DNA of 64,000 nucleotides from Silurus meridionalis (GCF_014805685.1 NC_060896.1:9567389-9631388); one strand, 5' to 3'. Shown: positions 1-11,381, counted from the first letter of the stretch. The notes: generated from the letters alone by a model not told the origin. Program-made: numbers and translations.

Positions 1-968
1 AGTCACTCTGAATTTACATAAATCTAAATAAACCAAACAATAATATCAAACCAGCATGAATGATGAAACAGTTAGGCAATGTGCTTGACATCCAAACTGG
101 AGAATGAGATAACAAATTTTCCAACAGCACATTATATGAGACTAAACTGAAAAACTAAAAATGTTTCATTCCCTTCTTTGCACTGCAATCATCGTTTTCT
201 CTATAAAATGTTATATAAAAGTAAGATAAAGACTTAAGTAGAGCTCTATGCTAAGATTATACGTGACTATGCTAAGGTTATACATGACTTAGTGTTCCAT
301 TTACCTCAACTCAATTGACTTTTCTTTTTTTTAGCATATTTTTAGATTTCAGGATTTGGAGTCAATCAATGATTCATGATAAAGGCCAATACCTGGAGCG
401 TTTCTAAATCATTTTTAGAAGCGAGGTAACAAACTATGGATAGATATCTATTTTAAACAGAATTTCAGCACCTGGAGATGTGACATAAAATTCCTCAATG
501 ACAAATGTCGAAAACATAGCAGGTTTGGTGTCAATTCTGTGTATTACATACTGAACAAACTGAACTCAAGTGTCCATTAGTCAAAAGTCATGATTTAAAA
601 GTCTAGATTTGCCCAGTGACCTTGAATTGGATAAGCAGGTTATAAGGTTGTTTGTGCAGATAATACACAGTCATTAATCATTATCAAAAGCAATAGCCCT
701 TTATTTAAAGGCAGTGTTTATATTAACCTATGTGTGATTTACATTACAAAGTCAAAGTCCTTGAAAAAGCTACAAGTACCAAAAATTTACATTAGCATTT
801 ATAAAGGACTTTTTTCAACAGATAAATTACATCAAAATCATGTAACAAAACTTTTGCTAAAATCAGGTTGTATTTCCAAGCTGATTTACATTAGAATGCA
901 GCTGATGTATCTTCTTTATGATACATCAGAGTCAAATTATAGTAAAGGCTTTTTTGTTTTTATAAGTA
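1..968. other. 5' flanking DNA, no gene seen
   Basis: AT-rich sequence with no open frame that looks like a conserved protein, no RNA gene and no clear repeat. The TA dinucleotide at 967-968 is the left target duplication of the transposon that follows. Confidence 0.5.
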
Positions 969-1460
969 CACTATATGGACAAAAGTTTGTGGGCCCATGA
1001 CCATTATATTCGTATTTGCTTTTTGAATATCCCTCATATTCCACATTTTGTTATAATCACCTCCATTCTTCTGGCAAGATGTTCCACTAGATTTTGGGAG
1101 ATTTGTGCTCATTCAGCCTCAAAGGTGTTAGTAAGTCAGGTACTAATGTAGGATGTGGAGTATTTGGGTGCGGTGCAGTGTTCCAATTCATCTCAAAAGT
1201 GTTCATAAGGGTTGAGGTCAGAGCTGGCCATTCAAGATCTTCCACTCTAACCCATGTAAATCATATCTTCATGGAGCTCGCTTTGTGCACAGAGGCATGC
1301 TGGAACAAATTTATGGCTTCTAGTTGAAGTGAATAGAACATTTTATTGTACCACATCCAAAGACATCTAATAAAAATTGTTTTTTCTTTAACTTTTTGGT
1401 GACAGTTTGGAGAAGAGTGACTTGAAATTCAGGCATCCAAATAAATAAATCCATATTGTG
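969..1460 (-). mobile_element. Short Tc1-type element, copy 1 (full length)
   Basis: Both ends are recognisable. The left end reads CACTATATGGACAAAAG and the right end is its degenerate inverse ending CCATATTGTG. TA dinucleotides flank both ends (967-968 and 1461-1462), as expected for Tc1/mariner insertion. On the minus strand it keeps the block corresponding to the C-terminal catalytic part of a Tc1-type transposase (DLNPYEHF, then a stop, then DELEH), so it is coding-derived but dead. Other copies of the same family lie at 10469, 15066, 21738, 30041, 32727, 35212, 38976, 41074 and 56429. The missing N-terminal half suggests it moved using transposase supplied in trans. Confidence 0.85.
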
Positions 1461-1462
1461 TA

Positions 1463-3916
1463 TCACCATATTGTGTACACTCTACTGAATGGTTAGGGTA
1501 ACATTTATGTGAGGAACCAAAGAACTATGACATTGCATGAAGTATTCATAAAACGTATATATAAATAAAGATTTATACACTTCTTTTATACAATCCAATA
1601 TCCTTATATGAAGGAAACTTCACTACGGAGCCCAAGTCTACTGGTTGTTCAGCCACTTTATGTAGTGCAGTTGTGACTATAATTAGGCAGTGATTTGACC
1701 TTATCACTCAACACACTAACCTTATTAAACAATTTAAACGCTTTCTTGAACATGGCGTTAACCCCACAGGCTCTTTAATGATGTTAACAAGTTACATGTG
1801 TCCTGATGATTCCTGATGTTGCTGTAGAAACTTGACTGTATTCACGCATTTTGTATTAAGCTGAAAATAGTGCTTTTTTTATATGAGTAATGAAAGGTAG
1901 ATAATTGAGCTGAATGTCTAAGTATAACCTTGCTGGCATGCTCTTGTGCAAATTGCCAGACTTGGCGGAGTCAAGCTGCTGTTAGCTGATGGTCGGTGCA
2001 GTGTGGCCTTGTAGCATATGGTTATTTGTAAGAATTGTGTGTGGTCCGATACTCAGGGGCTGTTTTTGCACCTGTACATGCACCACAACAGTCCCCAGAA
2101 TGTTAACTGAAACGGCTCTTGTCTTTCTCAGGCTGTACTTCAAATACAGTGCGTTCTATGCCTTTCTGTGCCATATCCTATTGGGCACGATGTGAACCAC
2201 ACTTAATAACACCCGCAACAGTTTGCAAGCTGCAAGCATCTACATTGTGAGCATTTTTCGTGATGAGCAAAATTTTTTTTAACATGAATATAATTTTTTT
2301 TTTTTTTACAAAATATAGGATGAGGTCCATGAAAATTACATCAAATTGCACCCAAATGCAATGTACTATGACTTAAAGTCATTACTAGAACCAACTAATA
2401 CTTCTTAGGAGCAGGTATTAAATTTGGAGTGAAGACAAAATGCATCAGGATGTTTCTCAAAACGATTACTTCTTGTGGTCCTGTGCTCAGTTATATATTC
2501 ACAGAACTATTGCCCAGAACCTTTGTTGAAAATGTTGCCAGTCACATTCTCTGTGTTTAGCAGAATTCACACTCAGGGCTAAACCTCATTTATTCATAAC
2601 GTACATGAAACAGTTTTGCTACTCGTATCTCTGTTTTAGGTTGGCATTATAATGCTTAAGTTTCAGGTTAAGTTGAATTTTTCAGGATTCTCTCTGAGAT
2701 GTGAACTCAGAGCCTCTACCAAGAACATTATGTATAAACAGAAGCTCATTTACATATATTTTTCTACCCGTGTTTTGCACATCATTTGCAGACTTATTCT
2801 CTGCAAATCACAGACTACATGCCCGTTAACTGCGCTCTCAGATTACCGCATTGCTCATGCAAATTAACATTCATTCTTTGAGTTTGTAGTCATATCCAGA
2901 AGAATGTGTGTCAGTTGCTTTTCTACTAATTCCACCGTCTCAGTGGATTTAGTTCTGCGGAGATCTCCGAGCTTTCATAAATCATCTCTGGACCTCATGA
3001 CTTCTCCTCGAATTCTGCAGTTATACAAAACTTCTTGTTAGGGGAAAAAACACTCCTTTCTACACATATTGTTTTCTAGATTTCAATCTAACCTGATTTT
3101 CTAGGTCTGCTGGTTGAGCCGCTATAGAGCAGAAACAGGCTGATTAAAGCGGCTTCATCTTATAAACGCTGCAAACCGGGTCTCCAATTCGCATGTGGTG
3201 GCCATTGATCGCTTTCTACATTCCATTGCAATTTTTTCCCCCTATAACACATTACAACAATCTACTTAGGCAGACATTAAACTCGCTCTTATTACAGAGC
3301 CACACTGCTGCTGAAATAGAGTCATCCTTAACTTTAAACCTGGTCAGCTGTATGTTAAAGGGTCTGGTGATGTTTCACAAGGAAGAAGCTATTGGATGAG
3401 GTGAGGGAGATGCACAACCGTGCTGCAGTACACGTTTCCTTGCAAGTGCTTATCACACCCGAACAGCAGTGTTAAGCACAGAAAAGAGCCGAACACTTCT
3501 CTTCATTATTCTGTTTCTCTCTGTAGCTGATCTCTGTTCCTCACAGTAGGTATTTGCAGTGTGCATGTTGCATGAGCTGCCAGATTTATTCTGCTTGAGG
3601 AAAATGGTAAGGCACTATCACTGCAACACAGTATACAGATTTCAGACCACGTTGTAAGCAAGTCATGACTACATTCATTGGAAGGATCACTGTTATTTAG
3701 TGATGGATGGTCATGAAAAATACGCCTGCTATGTATCAAAAACTAAGGGTTCATATTATCAAATCTATTGATTGAGCCTTAAAGTATAAGGTCTCGGTAA
3801 AAGATTATTTCACACCTTATTTAAACCACACAAAAATTCTGAATTTTGCATCTTGTACTTTGAGTAGACATTGTTTGCTTCATCTATTTGCTAGTTTTAG
3901 AGTGAAGGTTTTTATA
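1463..3916. other. Flanking DNA, no gene seen
   Basis: About 2.4 kb without a supportable gene. Short open frames here are low in complexity and match no family I recognise. A poly-T run lies near 2290. Nothing else stands out. Confidence 0.45.
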
Positions 3917-3983
3917 AAAGCAAATGGGGATTACATGTAGAATGGGATGTTCAAAAAGCACATACAAATCTTATGGTCAGGAT
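3917..3983 (+). mobile_element. Fragment of the short Tc1-type family
   Basis: The stretch with GCAAATGGGGATTACATG, then GGGATGTTCAAAAAGCACAT and CTTATGGTCAGG matches the 3' portion of the family at 10469-10913 almost base for base. The terminal repeat after GGTCAGG is missing, so it is a truncated scrap. Confidence 0.7.
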
Positions 3984-4418
3984 TATGTGGATCGAGATAT
4001 AAGCCTTATTTTACTGTTTTGAGCATGATGCTGTCATTATCATTTTATTGTAATTATCAATACCTTGCATAGGCAGATTTAAGGCTTAGAATAACGCATG
4101 ATCACCAGAGTTACCAATGTCAAATGGTTTACAAATGAATAACTAGATTAATACTGTTCTATTGCACTACTAGTAAATGTGTACGTTTGGTTCATAATGC
4201 CTCAATGTTTTTGTGAAGGGAAAATGTGTTCAGTTCACCTGCACACAGAAGCAAATGACTCACTGTGCGACTAACAAAATTGCTGAATATTCTTTATTAA
4301 TCCACGATCATATATTGTTTACATTAAAACGTTTAATATTAGTCTAGAACATTCTTCATCACTGATCATAAAGAAATGAGTAATTTCGTCAGATTGTTAC
4401 TAGTCCCTATTACTAATG

Positions 4419-4612
4419 ATATTTAATTCATCATTTCAGCATACATCGCTTGATAAAGCTTGTATTAGTTGTAACATTTTTGTAAAAAACAAATGTTGCT
4501 CAGGTTGCCGCCCTTTATATTTGAATTGGATCCTATTCAAGCGATACACAGATACAGGTAGCCTTCAGGTCATTTTCTATGGAGGATTTGTCCGCAAAAA
4601 AAGTCTTCTAAG
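4419..4612. repeat. Dispersed direct repeat, copy A
   Basis: Begins ATATTTAATTCATCATTTCA and runs to the AAGTCT segment. It aligns along its whole length, with small indels, to 5749-5938, including shared blocks CATCGCTTGAT, AACAAATGTTGCT, ATACACAGATACAG and GGTCATTTTCTAT. The flanks on both sides do not align, so this is a discrete unit about 190 bp long. I do not recognise the family. It could be an old MITE or SINE fragment, or a local duplication. Confidence 0.75.
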
Positions 4613-5748
4613 AACTAAAGCTACACACCTTGTAACTTGTTGTCTTCTATTGCAGTATGAAATCTATTGCAAGAACAAATACCAGATTGAAAACTGACAG
4701 GATTTTTGAGCCCTTTGTAATGTAAGTTTAAGTCCACATCGACATGCGACTTGCTTTTCTATTTTCCAAAAAAAAAAAAAAAAACGTATTAAAGTTTTCA
4801 CCTGTCTTTCCAAGCTCTGTCTGAGTCAGCTGAATACATTTCAATCTCTAAGGTACCTTGTCTTGTCTGTTTGCTTGTATTTTGTTGTCTTTGTGCATCT
4901 GTATGAGTGATTGTGTGGATGCACAATTGTATTGAACACGGGATACGTTGTTTAGCGAGCCTTATCTGCTCAGTAGTGTTAAGCCCCCTGTAGCGTCCTA
5001 ATGAATATTAGTTTGCTGACGTTCAGCACTGAGGCAGACCGTATTGAATCCAAGCATCAGGGGAGCTCTGAGCTCTGGTCGAACCCTTTTCTTTTTGTGT
5101 TAGTCGACACAGTGTGTTTCTATGCTGTTGCTCTTAATAGCACAGATATTATAAATCTGTTAAGGCTAAATAAATGAAGTGGCAGGCATGGCTGCAGAAA
5201 AAAAAATAGCCTGCATAATGAATGATTTCAAACAGCTAAGATTGACTGTTTCGCTTTAGATAGACTAGCCAAATTATTGCTTACAAAGTAAAACCAATTC
5301 TGCAGATCTAATAGGGTGGGAGCATGAGCTGCTTAACTAGTAAGTGATTTTGAGCAGGGATGCCATGAAACTGATTGTTTGCCCCGTGTGTATCCTGTGG
5401 GTTGGGCGACGACAAAAAAGAAAGCGCTTCTTGTGTAGTGTTAAAGCAGCCGGCTAATTGATCGCTTAGATTTGTTGTTGTGTCGTTAGTCTATTCCAAC
5501 AGGTTCATCCGGATTGTTGTCTCTAGCGAAAAATGAAGAAATGGATTAGAGCCAAGCCATAGGCAAACAAGGTATTACTGAGGTTTAGCATAAGAGCATC
5601 GAGCTACATGTTCCTCCATCTGTCTGTAAGCTCGGCTTGTGTGTGTATTCCCTCAGTCTCTATATTAATGCCATACTGACGATTTAATACTAATTAACTC
5701 TCAGGATCACTGCTGAATTCAGTGTTGTATGTACATTGTACATCAATA
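4613..5748. other. Spacer between the two copies, no gene seen
   Basis: Holds a poly-A run near 4769 and otherwise unremarkable AT-rich DNA. No exon or RNA gene could be supported. Confidence 0.4.
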
Positions 5749-5938
5749 ATATTTAATTCAGTAATTCAGCATGCATCGCTTGATGTAGCTTGTCTTAGTT
5801 GTGACTTTTTAATAGCAAACAAATGTTGCTTAGGTTGGTGCCTTTTATATCTGTTCTATTGAGGCCATACACAGATACAGAAAGCCTCAAGGTCATTTTC
5901 TATTGATGTGGATTTCCCCCAAAAGGAAGTCTAAGTCT
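5749..5938. repeat. Dispersed direct repeat, copy B
   Basis: Second copy of the unit at 4419-4612, in the same orientation and 1,330 bp downstream. It starts with the same ATATTTAATTCA and ends near AGGAAGTCTAAG. Substitutions and several 1-10 bp gaps show the pair is not recent. Confidence 0.75.
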
Positions 5939-7539
5939 ACGATTGTAGAAATGGTTTTATACACAGTTAGACACACAGATACTTGGTTTTTTTAAATAAA
6001 GCAAATGTAGCATGAAGCGTGTACATTATCAAGATTACCATATATCTGCTGTGTTTTCAAGAAATGTGAACAACCTGTGCTTTGATTTATATTTCAACTT
6101 AAAAATAGACAAATTCAAATTGTGGAAACCCCTTAATTACCATACCAACTTCTTTTTTTCCAGTTTTTAAGTGCCTTTTAAAGTATAATCATTTATCCAC
6201 ATGGCATATTGTAAAGAATGATGGTTATGATTAGGATTCATCAAAGCTACAGATGTAAACCAGGGACTGAGTGGGGGATAAAAACAGGCAAATAATCAAA
6301 ACTGTATTCTATCATAATTTATAACATTATACAACAAATCCAGCTGGAAGGAATAAACCATGATGGCATGTGCTGTTACAAGAAAATAATCAATGTTGGG
6401 ATGGCGTCATGTGGCCTGACTAGTTACTGTAACCACTCTTTAGTTGATCGTTTTTTTTAGAACAATGCATTTTAAAGGGTTCTGTTTTTCTGCCAGTGCT
6501 TAAATGTTCAAACAACAATCAACATTATTACAAGAGAAAACTTCACTGTATTTTACCATACTACTGTCAGAGCCCAAAATCCACACCTTTTCATCAATCA
6601 GATTTGAGGTGCTAATTAACCGAAGCATGTGGACTAAAGTAACTGAAGCATTTGGGTAGTAATGAACCCAGACTGTCTTATCTGTAGGTGAAGTAATGAA
6701 ACCAGTTACCTGTAAAATATCCCAGGTAATTACAAGGATACAGTGCTACCTTATAGGTTAATTACATTATCTTTCAGTAGCATTAAACATTAATGGGACA
6801 TTTTAATTTCAAGTATAAAACACTGGTTGATACATGGTGGCACTTTATTTCAGATTAAAACAGGACCTAACATAATTCCTCATCATCTTTCCAAGAATGA
6901 GAGAATGATCGGCAGCTAATCCAGACTATGTCCCTGGCTCTTGCTAGGAAAGCATTGAATATCTGTAAGCCACTATCTAGTTTCCATGCTTCAAATGGCG
7001 CTATAATTCCTAAGATAGAGGCGCTGGCAATTTATTTATCGGCACTCCTTACAAGGAACTGAGAGGGTACGATCCGAGGGCTGTGAAGCACCATCGAGCG
7101 AACGGTCACGCGTGCAATCGTTCTTATTTTAACACTAATGACAGCTAAATGCCTCGATAACTCAAAGAGAGAACTGCCTGGAAAGAATTGCAATTATGAT
7201 GAATTTAATTAGAGGCTCATTCAATAAGGTCATGTGAGGGGTGGGGGCGGTTGGGGTCAAGTAATATGGTATGTGAAGTGTGAATGTAAAGATTTCTTCT
7301 TTGGCATGTGGATCAGCTAGTGTTTCATTTTGATTACAAATAAATGGTATTTCTAGCATTCGCGGGTTTTCTTGTTGCTTTTTTTATATATGGACATCGT
7401 GAACGGCTAATAGCTGTACAATTGTATTAACTTGTTTAGGCAAAAATCATAGTGATGATACTCTTATTAAAGGCATAGGGTCAACAGTGGGGTGGGCTGC
7501 AGACAACACTTGATGCATGATTGGTTCTCGGACAGAGAG
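5939..7539. other. Proximal 5' flank of the tetraspanin gene
   Basis: No coding sequence supported. A patch at about 7015-7130 is richer in CG dinucleotides than its surroundings (for example ACGATCCGAGG and GGTCACGCGTGC) and is followed by a homeodomain-type AT-rich stretch with several AATTA and TAATT sites at 7185-7215. It lies about 1 kb upstream of the coding exon, so a proximal regulatory element is possible. This is inference from composition only. Confidence 0.35.
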
Positions 7540-7800
7540 GAGGAGCTGGGAAAGAGAGAGAGAGAGAGGGAGAGAGGGCGAGAGGAGGAGGGAAAAGAGG
7601 AGGAGATAGATAGATGGCTCAACGCTGAATGGAGACAGATAGGGAATGCCCAGTAAATGCAGTTGCCGATAACAGCACACATCAGCGGCTGCACTGAGCT
7701 CAGTGGAGAGGAGAGGAGAGGAGAGGAGAGGAGGGGAGAGGAGAGGAGAGGAGAGGAGAAGGCAGAGAAGGAGGGGAGGAAAGAGAACACAAGGTTGAGG
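7540..7800. repeat. Purine-rich tract with GGAGA pentamer array
   Basis: The plus strand is almost entirely purine at 7545-7600 (GA dinucleotides, then GGGAGAGAGGGCGAGAGG) and again at 7704-7800, where the pentamer GGAGA is repeated about ten times with one GGGGAG interruption. Homopurine mirror repeats of this kind sit in many GAGA-type vertebrate promoters and can form triplex DNA. The open frames called on either strand here are products of the repeat, not genes. Confidence 0.85.
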
Positions 7801-8340
7801 TTTTGCGAAACAGAGCGCAAGATTGTGCCGGCTCAGCAGAGCTCAGAGAAGAAGAGTGCGAGGAGGAGGAGGTGTGGAAGTTGTGGGAACTCTGGCATAC
7901 GCTCGCTGGACACAGGTCAGCTTCTGGGCGTCATAACAAGTGATGAGCGAGTGAGTGTTCTTGTGGCACCATCTCTCCATTAGACTTGTGTGTAAGAGAC
8001 ACTTTTGAGGGAGACGCTCATTTGGGAGACACTTTTTGGAGCTTCTTGCTTGGCGACTCTGGGAGACATGGTAGAGTATGATCTAGCCAGCAGAGCGTCA
8101 GCCCCTGAGCATGGAGAAGTCAAGTAGTGAAGAGTCGGCTATCCACCGCAGCCCGTCTGTGGACAGTTGCGATTCGGAGTTTGCACGTGCGTCCGGCTCC
8201 GGTCGTCCGTTCGGGGGACGAGGCTTCACAGCTGGAGCTTTCTACGGCTCCACGGGACGCAAGCAGAGCGCCACAGACAACAAGGACGCCAATAAACAGA
8301 CCGCTTCCAAAAGCAGCAAATACGTGGTCTTTTACCTGGA
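7640..8340 (+). promoter_or_regulatory. tspan9: Probable tspan9 promoter and 5' exon region
   Basis: GC and CG content rise clearly above the surrounding AT-rich DNA from about 7640 to 8320, directly upstream of the first tetraspanin coding exon. There is no obvious TATA box in a sensible position, which fits a CpG-type promoter. Two plausible donor sites for a noncoding first exon are seen: CAG/GTCAGC at 7916-7917 and CGA/GTGAGT at 7950-7951. Either could join to the acceptor at 8363. The transcription start cannot be placed from sequence alone. Confidence 0.5.
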
Positions 8341-8380
8341 TCTATCCTTTGTGTTCCTTTTAGAATTCAAGAAGTGCAAC
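8111..8380 (+). other. In-frame open region upstream of the tspan9 start (possible N-terminal extension)
   Basis: An ATG at 8111 in good initiation context (A at -3, G at +4) opens a frame that runs without a stop for 90 codons into the tetraspanin start at 8381. The first 70 or so residues are hydrophilic and serine-rich (MEKSSSEESAIHRSPSVDS onward), with a glycine-rich GRPFGGRGFTAGAF segment. The last part (YVVFYLDLSFVFLLEF) is what a pyrimidine-rich splice acceptor looks like when translated, and a strong acceptor does lie there. The simplest reading is that this segment is 5' UTR or intron in most transcripts. An unspliced transcript would encode a tetraspanin with a long cytosolic tail. 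I do not recognise the extension in any family. Confidence 0.35.
8340..8363 (+). other. Candidate splice acceptor
   Basis: Pyrimidine-rich tract CCTTTGTGTTCCTTTTAG ends with AG at 8362-8363, 17 bases before the tspan9 ATG. This is a strong match to a vertebrate 3' splice site and would make the first coding exon 8364-8443. Confidence 0.65.
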
Positions 8381-8443
8381 ATGGCCAGTGGCTTCCTGTG
8401 CTGCTTGAAATACATGATGTTCCTTTTTAACCTCATCTTCTGG
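8381..8443 (+). CDS. tspan9: Tetraspanin-9, first coding exon (partial)
   Basis: The 21 codons encode a short cytosolic tail and the beginning of the first transmembrane helix; the segment LCCLKYMMFLFNLIFW is the distinctive N-terminus of vertebrate tetraspanin-9. The closest relative, tetraspanin-4, differs at several of these positions. The exon stops after the Trp codon exactly where the family's first coding exon ends and is followed by a consensus donor. The start is chosen because it matches the family start and has A at -3 and G at +4. Tetraspanin-9 is a four-pass membrane protein of tetraspanin-enriched microdomains, known from platelets, where it associates with other tetraspanins, integrins and receptors. 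Compared with the family sequence as I know it, residue 3 is Ser instead of Arg and residue 5 is Phe instead of Cys, leaving two of the usual three membrane-proximal cysteines. The remaining exons are not in this window. Confidence 0.9.
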
Positions 8444-8450
8444 GTAAGTG
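8444..8450 (+). other. Splice donor of the first coding exon
   Basis: TGG/GTAAGTG: the Trp codon is directly followed by a near-perfect donor, giving a phase-0 intron. The open frame continues past it for 26 codons, but that part (SDTSFFLTSPLF onward) has no tetraspanin similarity. Confidence 0.9.
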
Positions 8451-8521
8451 ATACTTCTTTTTTTTTAACTTCACCTCTCTTCATCTCTGCTTGCTTTCGT
8501 TCCTTGGTGCTGAAGCACTGA

Positions 8522-8568
8522 TGCTGTGTGTGTGTGGGTGGGTGTGTGTGTGTGTGTTTGTGGATGTT
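8522..8568. repeat. Imperfect GT/GGGT microsatellite
   Basis: TGTGTGTGTGGGTGGGTGTG followed by further TG units, just inside the intron, about 80 bp after the donor. Confidence 0.85.
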
Positions 8569-9165
8569 TGGTGTTTGTGAGGCTGATCAACATTTCTATA
8601 TTCTTGGATGTTGTAAAGCAGGTTATAATGCACATTTCTGGAGGTGACTGCTTCGCTGGTTCTGACTGTGCATTTCTCTCAGTTACATCAGGCTGACTGT
8701 GCCATGTGTTGTCATGAATGAACACACGACTATTTCTGTCACTGAGTGGAGGGCCCCTGGGAAATGAATTTCAGTCATACGTAACTTTGTGCAAAGAGTG
8801 TGAAGTGTACTGACTAATCACAAGAGGAGCGCAGTTGGGCTGCGATGCTCGCTGTCATGATTAATTTATTCATAATTATGTTTTGTTCTTTTTTTAAGGT
8901 TCCTTTTATGATGATATGCATTAGAATACATAGAAATTACGAATAAATTGCATACTGACATATGTTCCAGAAAACCGTGTAAGATTTTCACATCAGATTC
9001 AAACTGAAAAAAAGGAAAACCATGACACTGAACCATGACACTGGTGACCATCGGTGTTGATCTTGGATTGAATGGACAAGAATGTATGAGAACGAGAGCA
9101 GATTGTTTGCCGAGAGGACAGTAGGCTCTGTCCTTTGTGGAAAGGCAGTCATGCATAAATATAAG

Positions 9166-9167
<2 letters not shown>

Positions 9168-9221
<54 letters not shown>
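9168..9221. repeat. CA microsatellite
   Basis: About 26 uninterrupted CA units. The open frames of repeated Cys-Val or Thr-His here are artefacts of the repeat. Confidence 0.95.
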
Positions 9222-9223
<2 letters not shown>

Positions 9224-9861
9224 AGAGTCAGATCGTGTCTTATTCCGATAAGGAATAAGGGGAAAAGGCATGCAGAGGAATCAGTATGTCTCAATAACTC
9301 GGATCTCCAGAGTCCTTAGTCTCTCTGATATGTGGCATGTGACTGTCGCCTGCTGTGCAGCGTGCCTTTATTTTTTTTTTTGAGGAGGTTTCCTGAGTGC
9401 ACACCGTCAATGCTATGAACAGAGAAATGTTCTACATGATCTCTCTGATCCATGACTATTATGTGCCACACGGCTCTTTTAACATCTTTTCAACATTTTT
9501 TATTTGAATCAGGACTGAATGAGTCACGAATAAAAATCAGCCTGTATTTTAGTTTGTACTGGAAATTTCAGAAATGTATGACAGCTTGGAACCTTTGTAG
9601 CAGTTTGGAATGAGTGAACAGGTTTAAAAACTTTGTACATACAGATGAAATAGAAAGCATGATTATTTGTCTTTTAGATGTATTCATTGATTTAACTTCA
9701 GGGTTAGCATTAATCCAGAGCTTGTTTCTGGAAATACTGGGAATGAGATGGAAATACACCTTTGTCTTTATAACAAAGAAAAATCTATAAACCTGACCAG
9801 AAACAGCCTAAAACTGGAGAGTTGGAAGTGGCCTTGATGCATGTCTGGATGAAAAAAAAAA

Positions 9862-9890
9862 ATAAATAATAATAATAATAATAATAATAA
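9862..9890. repeat. AAT trinucleotide microsatellite
   Basis: About nine AAT/ATA units following a short poly-A, possibly grown from the tail of an old retroposon. Confidence 0.85.
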
Positions 9891-10179
9891 TTTTTCTGTA
9901 GCAAGATAGAAAACACATGTTCCTTGATTATGAGTGCGCTTGACATTACTTGATATTATACATAATTGAACCTAATACTAATCTTTTTGCGTAATAGTCC
10001 AAACAGTTGAATAATTTATTGATTATGTCTTCTGTTTTTTAAACATCCTACATTTTGCTTTTAAACCTGCACTAAAGTGAAGTTTAATAAATTCATTAGC
10101 TGTACAGTTTATGGTCTATTGAGGACACCCAAACATGCTAGTGTGGCTGACAGAAATTGAGTTGGACAACCCTGAAATA

Positions 10180-10181
<2 letters not shown>

Positions 10182-10273
<92 letters not shown>
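10182..10273. repeat. GT microsatellite (long)
   Basis: About 46 uninterrupted GT units, the longest GT array in the window. Alternating purine-pyrimidine tracts like this can adopt Z-DNA. Confidence 0.95.
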
Positions 10274-10275
<2 letters not shown>

Positions 10276-10468
10276 TTCCACCTAGTTATATCAATGTTAT
10301 TTTGCCACTAATACTGTTTAACTCAGTTTAGAGCCAATACAAAAGACTGACCAGGTAAGTACTATCCACAGCATAACCAGTGCCATGTTTTGGTTGCCTA
10401 ATTGGTTGTTACTACCTAGTGGTTGTTAGTGTAATGTCATAGAACATGGTGAGACACATAGTTGGCTA

Positions 10469-10913
10469 CACTGTATGAAAAAAAGTATTGGATCTCAAGA
10501 CTTTTTCAGCCATTTGTCAAAATCGTTGGAGGCACACAACTGCATAGAATTTCTTTTGAACTCTAAGATCCAAACCTGTTCCAGCTTAGCAATGTAAAGA
10601 TTGCTTTGCATGGGTTTGAGTGGATCTTGAGTGGCCTGTTATAGAGCTTCGATCTGAAACCTAATAAACACCTTTGGGATGAATTGGAACATTGACTGCA
10701 CCCCATGCCTCACCACGCTACATCAGAACCTGACTTTACTAACACCCTTAAAGCTGCATGAGCACAAAACCCCTACAAGCACACTCCAAAAATCCAGTGG
10801 AATTTCTTCCCAGAAGAGTGGAGCTCATTATAACTGCAAATGTAGAATGGAATGTTCAAAAAGCACATAAAGATCTTATGGTCAGGTGTCCACAAACATT
10901 TGTCCATATAGTG
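10469..10913 (+). mobile_element. Short Tc1-type element, copy 2 (full length)
   Basis: Left end CACTGTATGAAAAAAAGTAT, right end GTCCATATAGTG, with TA at 10467-10468 and 10914-10915. One frame keeps the transposase C-terminal block as DLKPNKHLWDELEH followed by a stop. The acidic residue normally found before HLW is Lys here, so the catalytic triad is broken. Good reference copy for the family in this window. Confidence 0.88.
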
Positions 10914-11381
10914 TATTTAAGTGCATTCATACAGTTTTCAGATTATTACAATCTTCTAAATATATTGTGTTTACACGAGACTATGTCTCATTTGGCCATG
11001 CAAGTCACAAGCATCTTCATTTCCCTTTAAGTGCAATCTGACTGCATGTTTTGAACTTAATGGCAAACTTTAATTTTCACATGGCTGCGTGTTCCTGATT
11101 CAAGGAAAATCATCTGTGCAGGCTAAATAATCTTATGGATAATTAAAAAAGTCTTAACAGACAGCCAGCTCACACTGACTGAAGAGTGTGTGTAGTTCAG
11201 CTCTTGGTGGAATTTGGAAGATTTTGCAATAGAAGTTTAAAGACACATACAAACCTGTATATGTGTTCTTTTTTTCTGGTGGTTGTACCTCCCGGCTTTC
11301 TGGGTAAATACAAGTAACAACGAATAGCTTGGGCACTAAATTAGCTTGTTCCTGCTGTCAAGGTTACGGATTTATCCACTC

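Noticed and set aside
7657..7983. 108-codon open frame through the GGAGA array
   Set aside because: Its content is the repeat translated (Gly-Glu-Glu-Arg-Arg), with no family match; likely promoter or 5' UTR.
8444..8521. Continuation of the tetraspanin frame past the donor (SDTSFFLTSPLF onward)
   Set aside because: Family similarity stops exactly at the GTAAGT donor. This is intron read-through.
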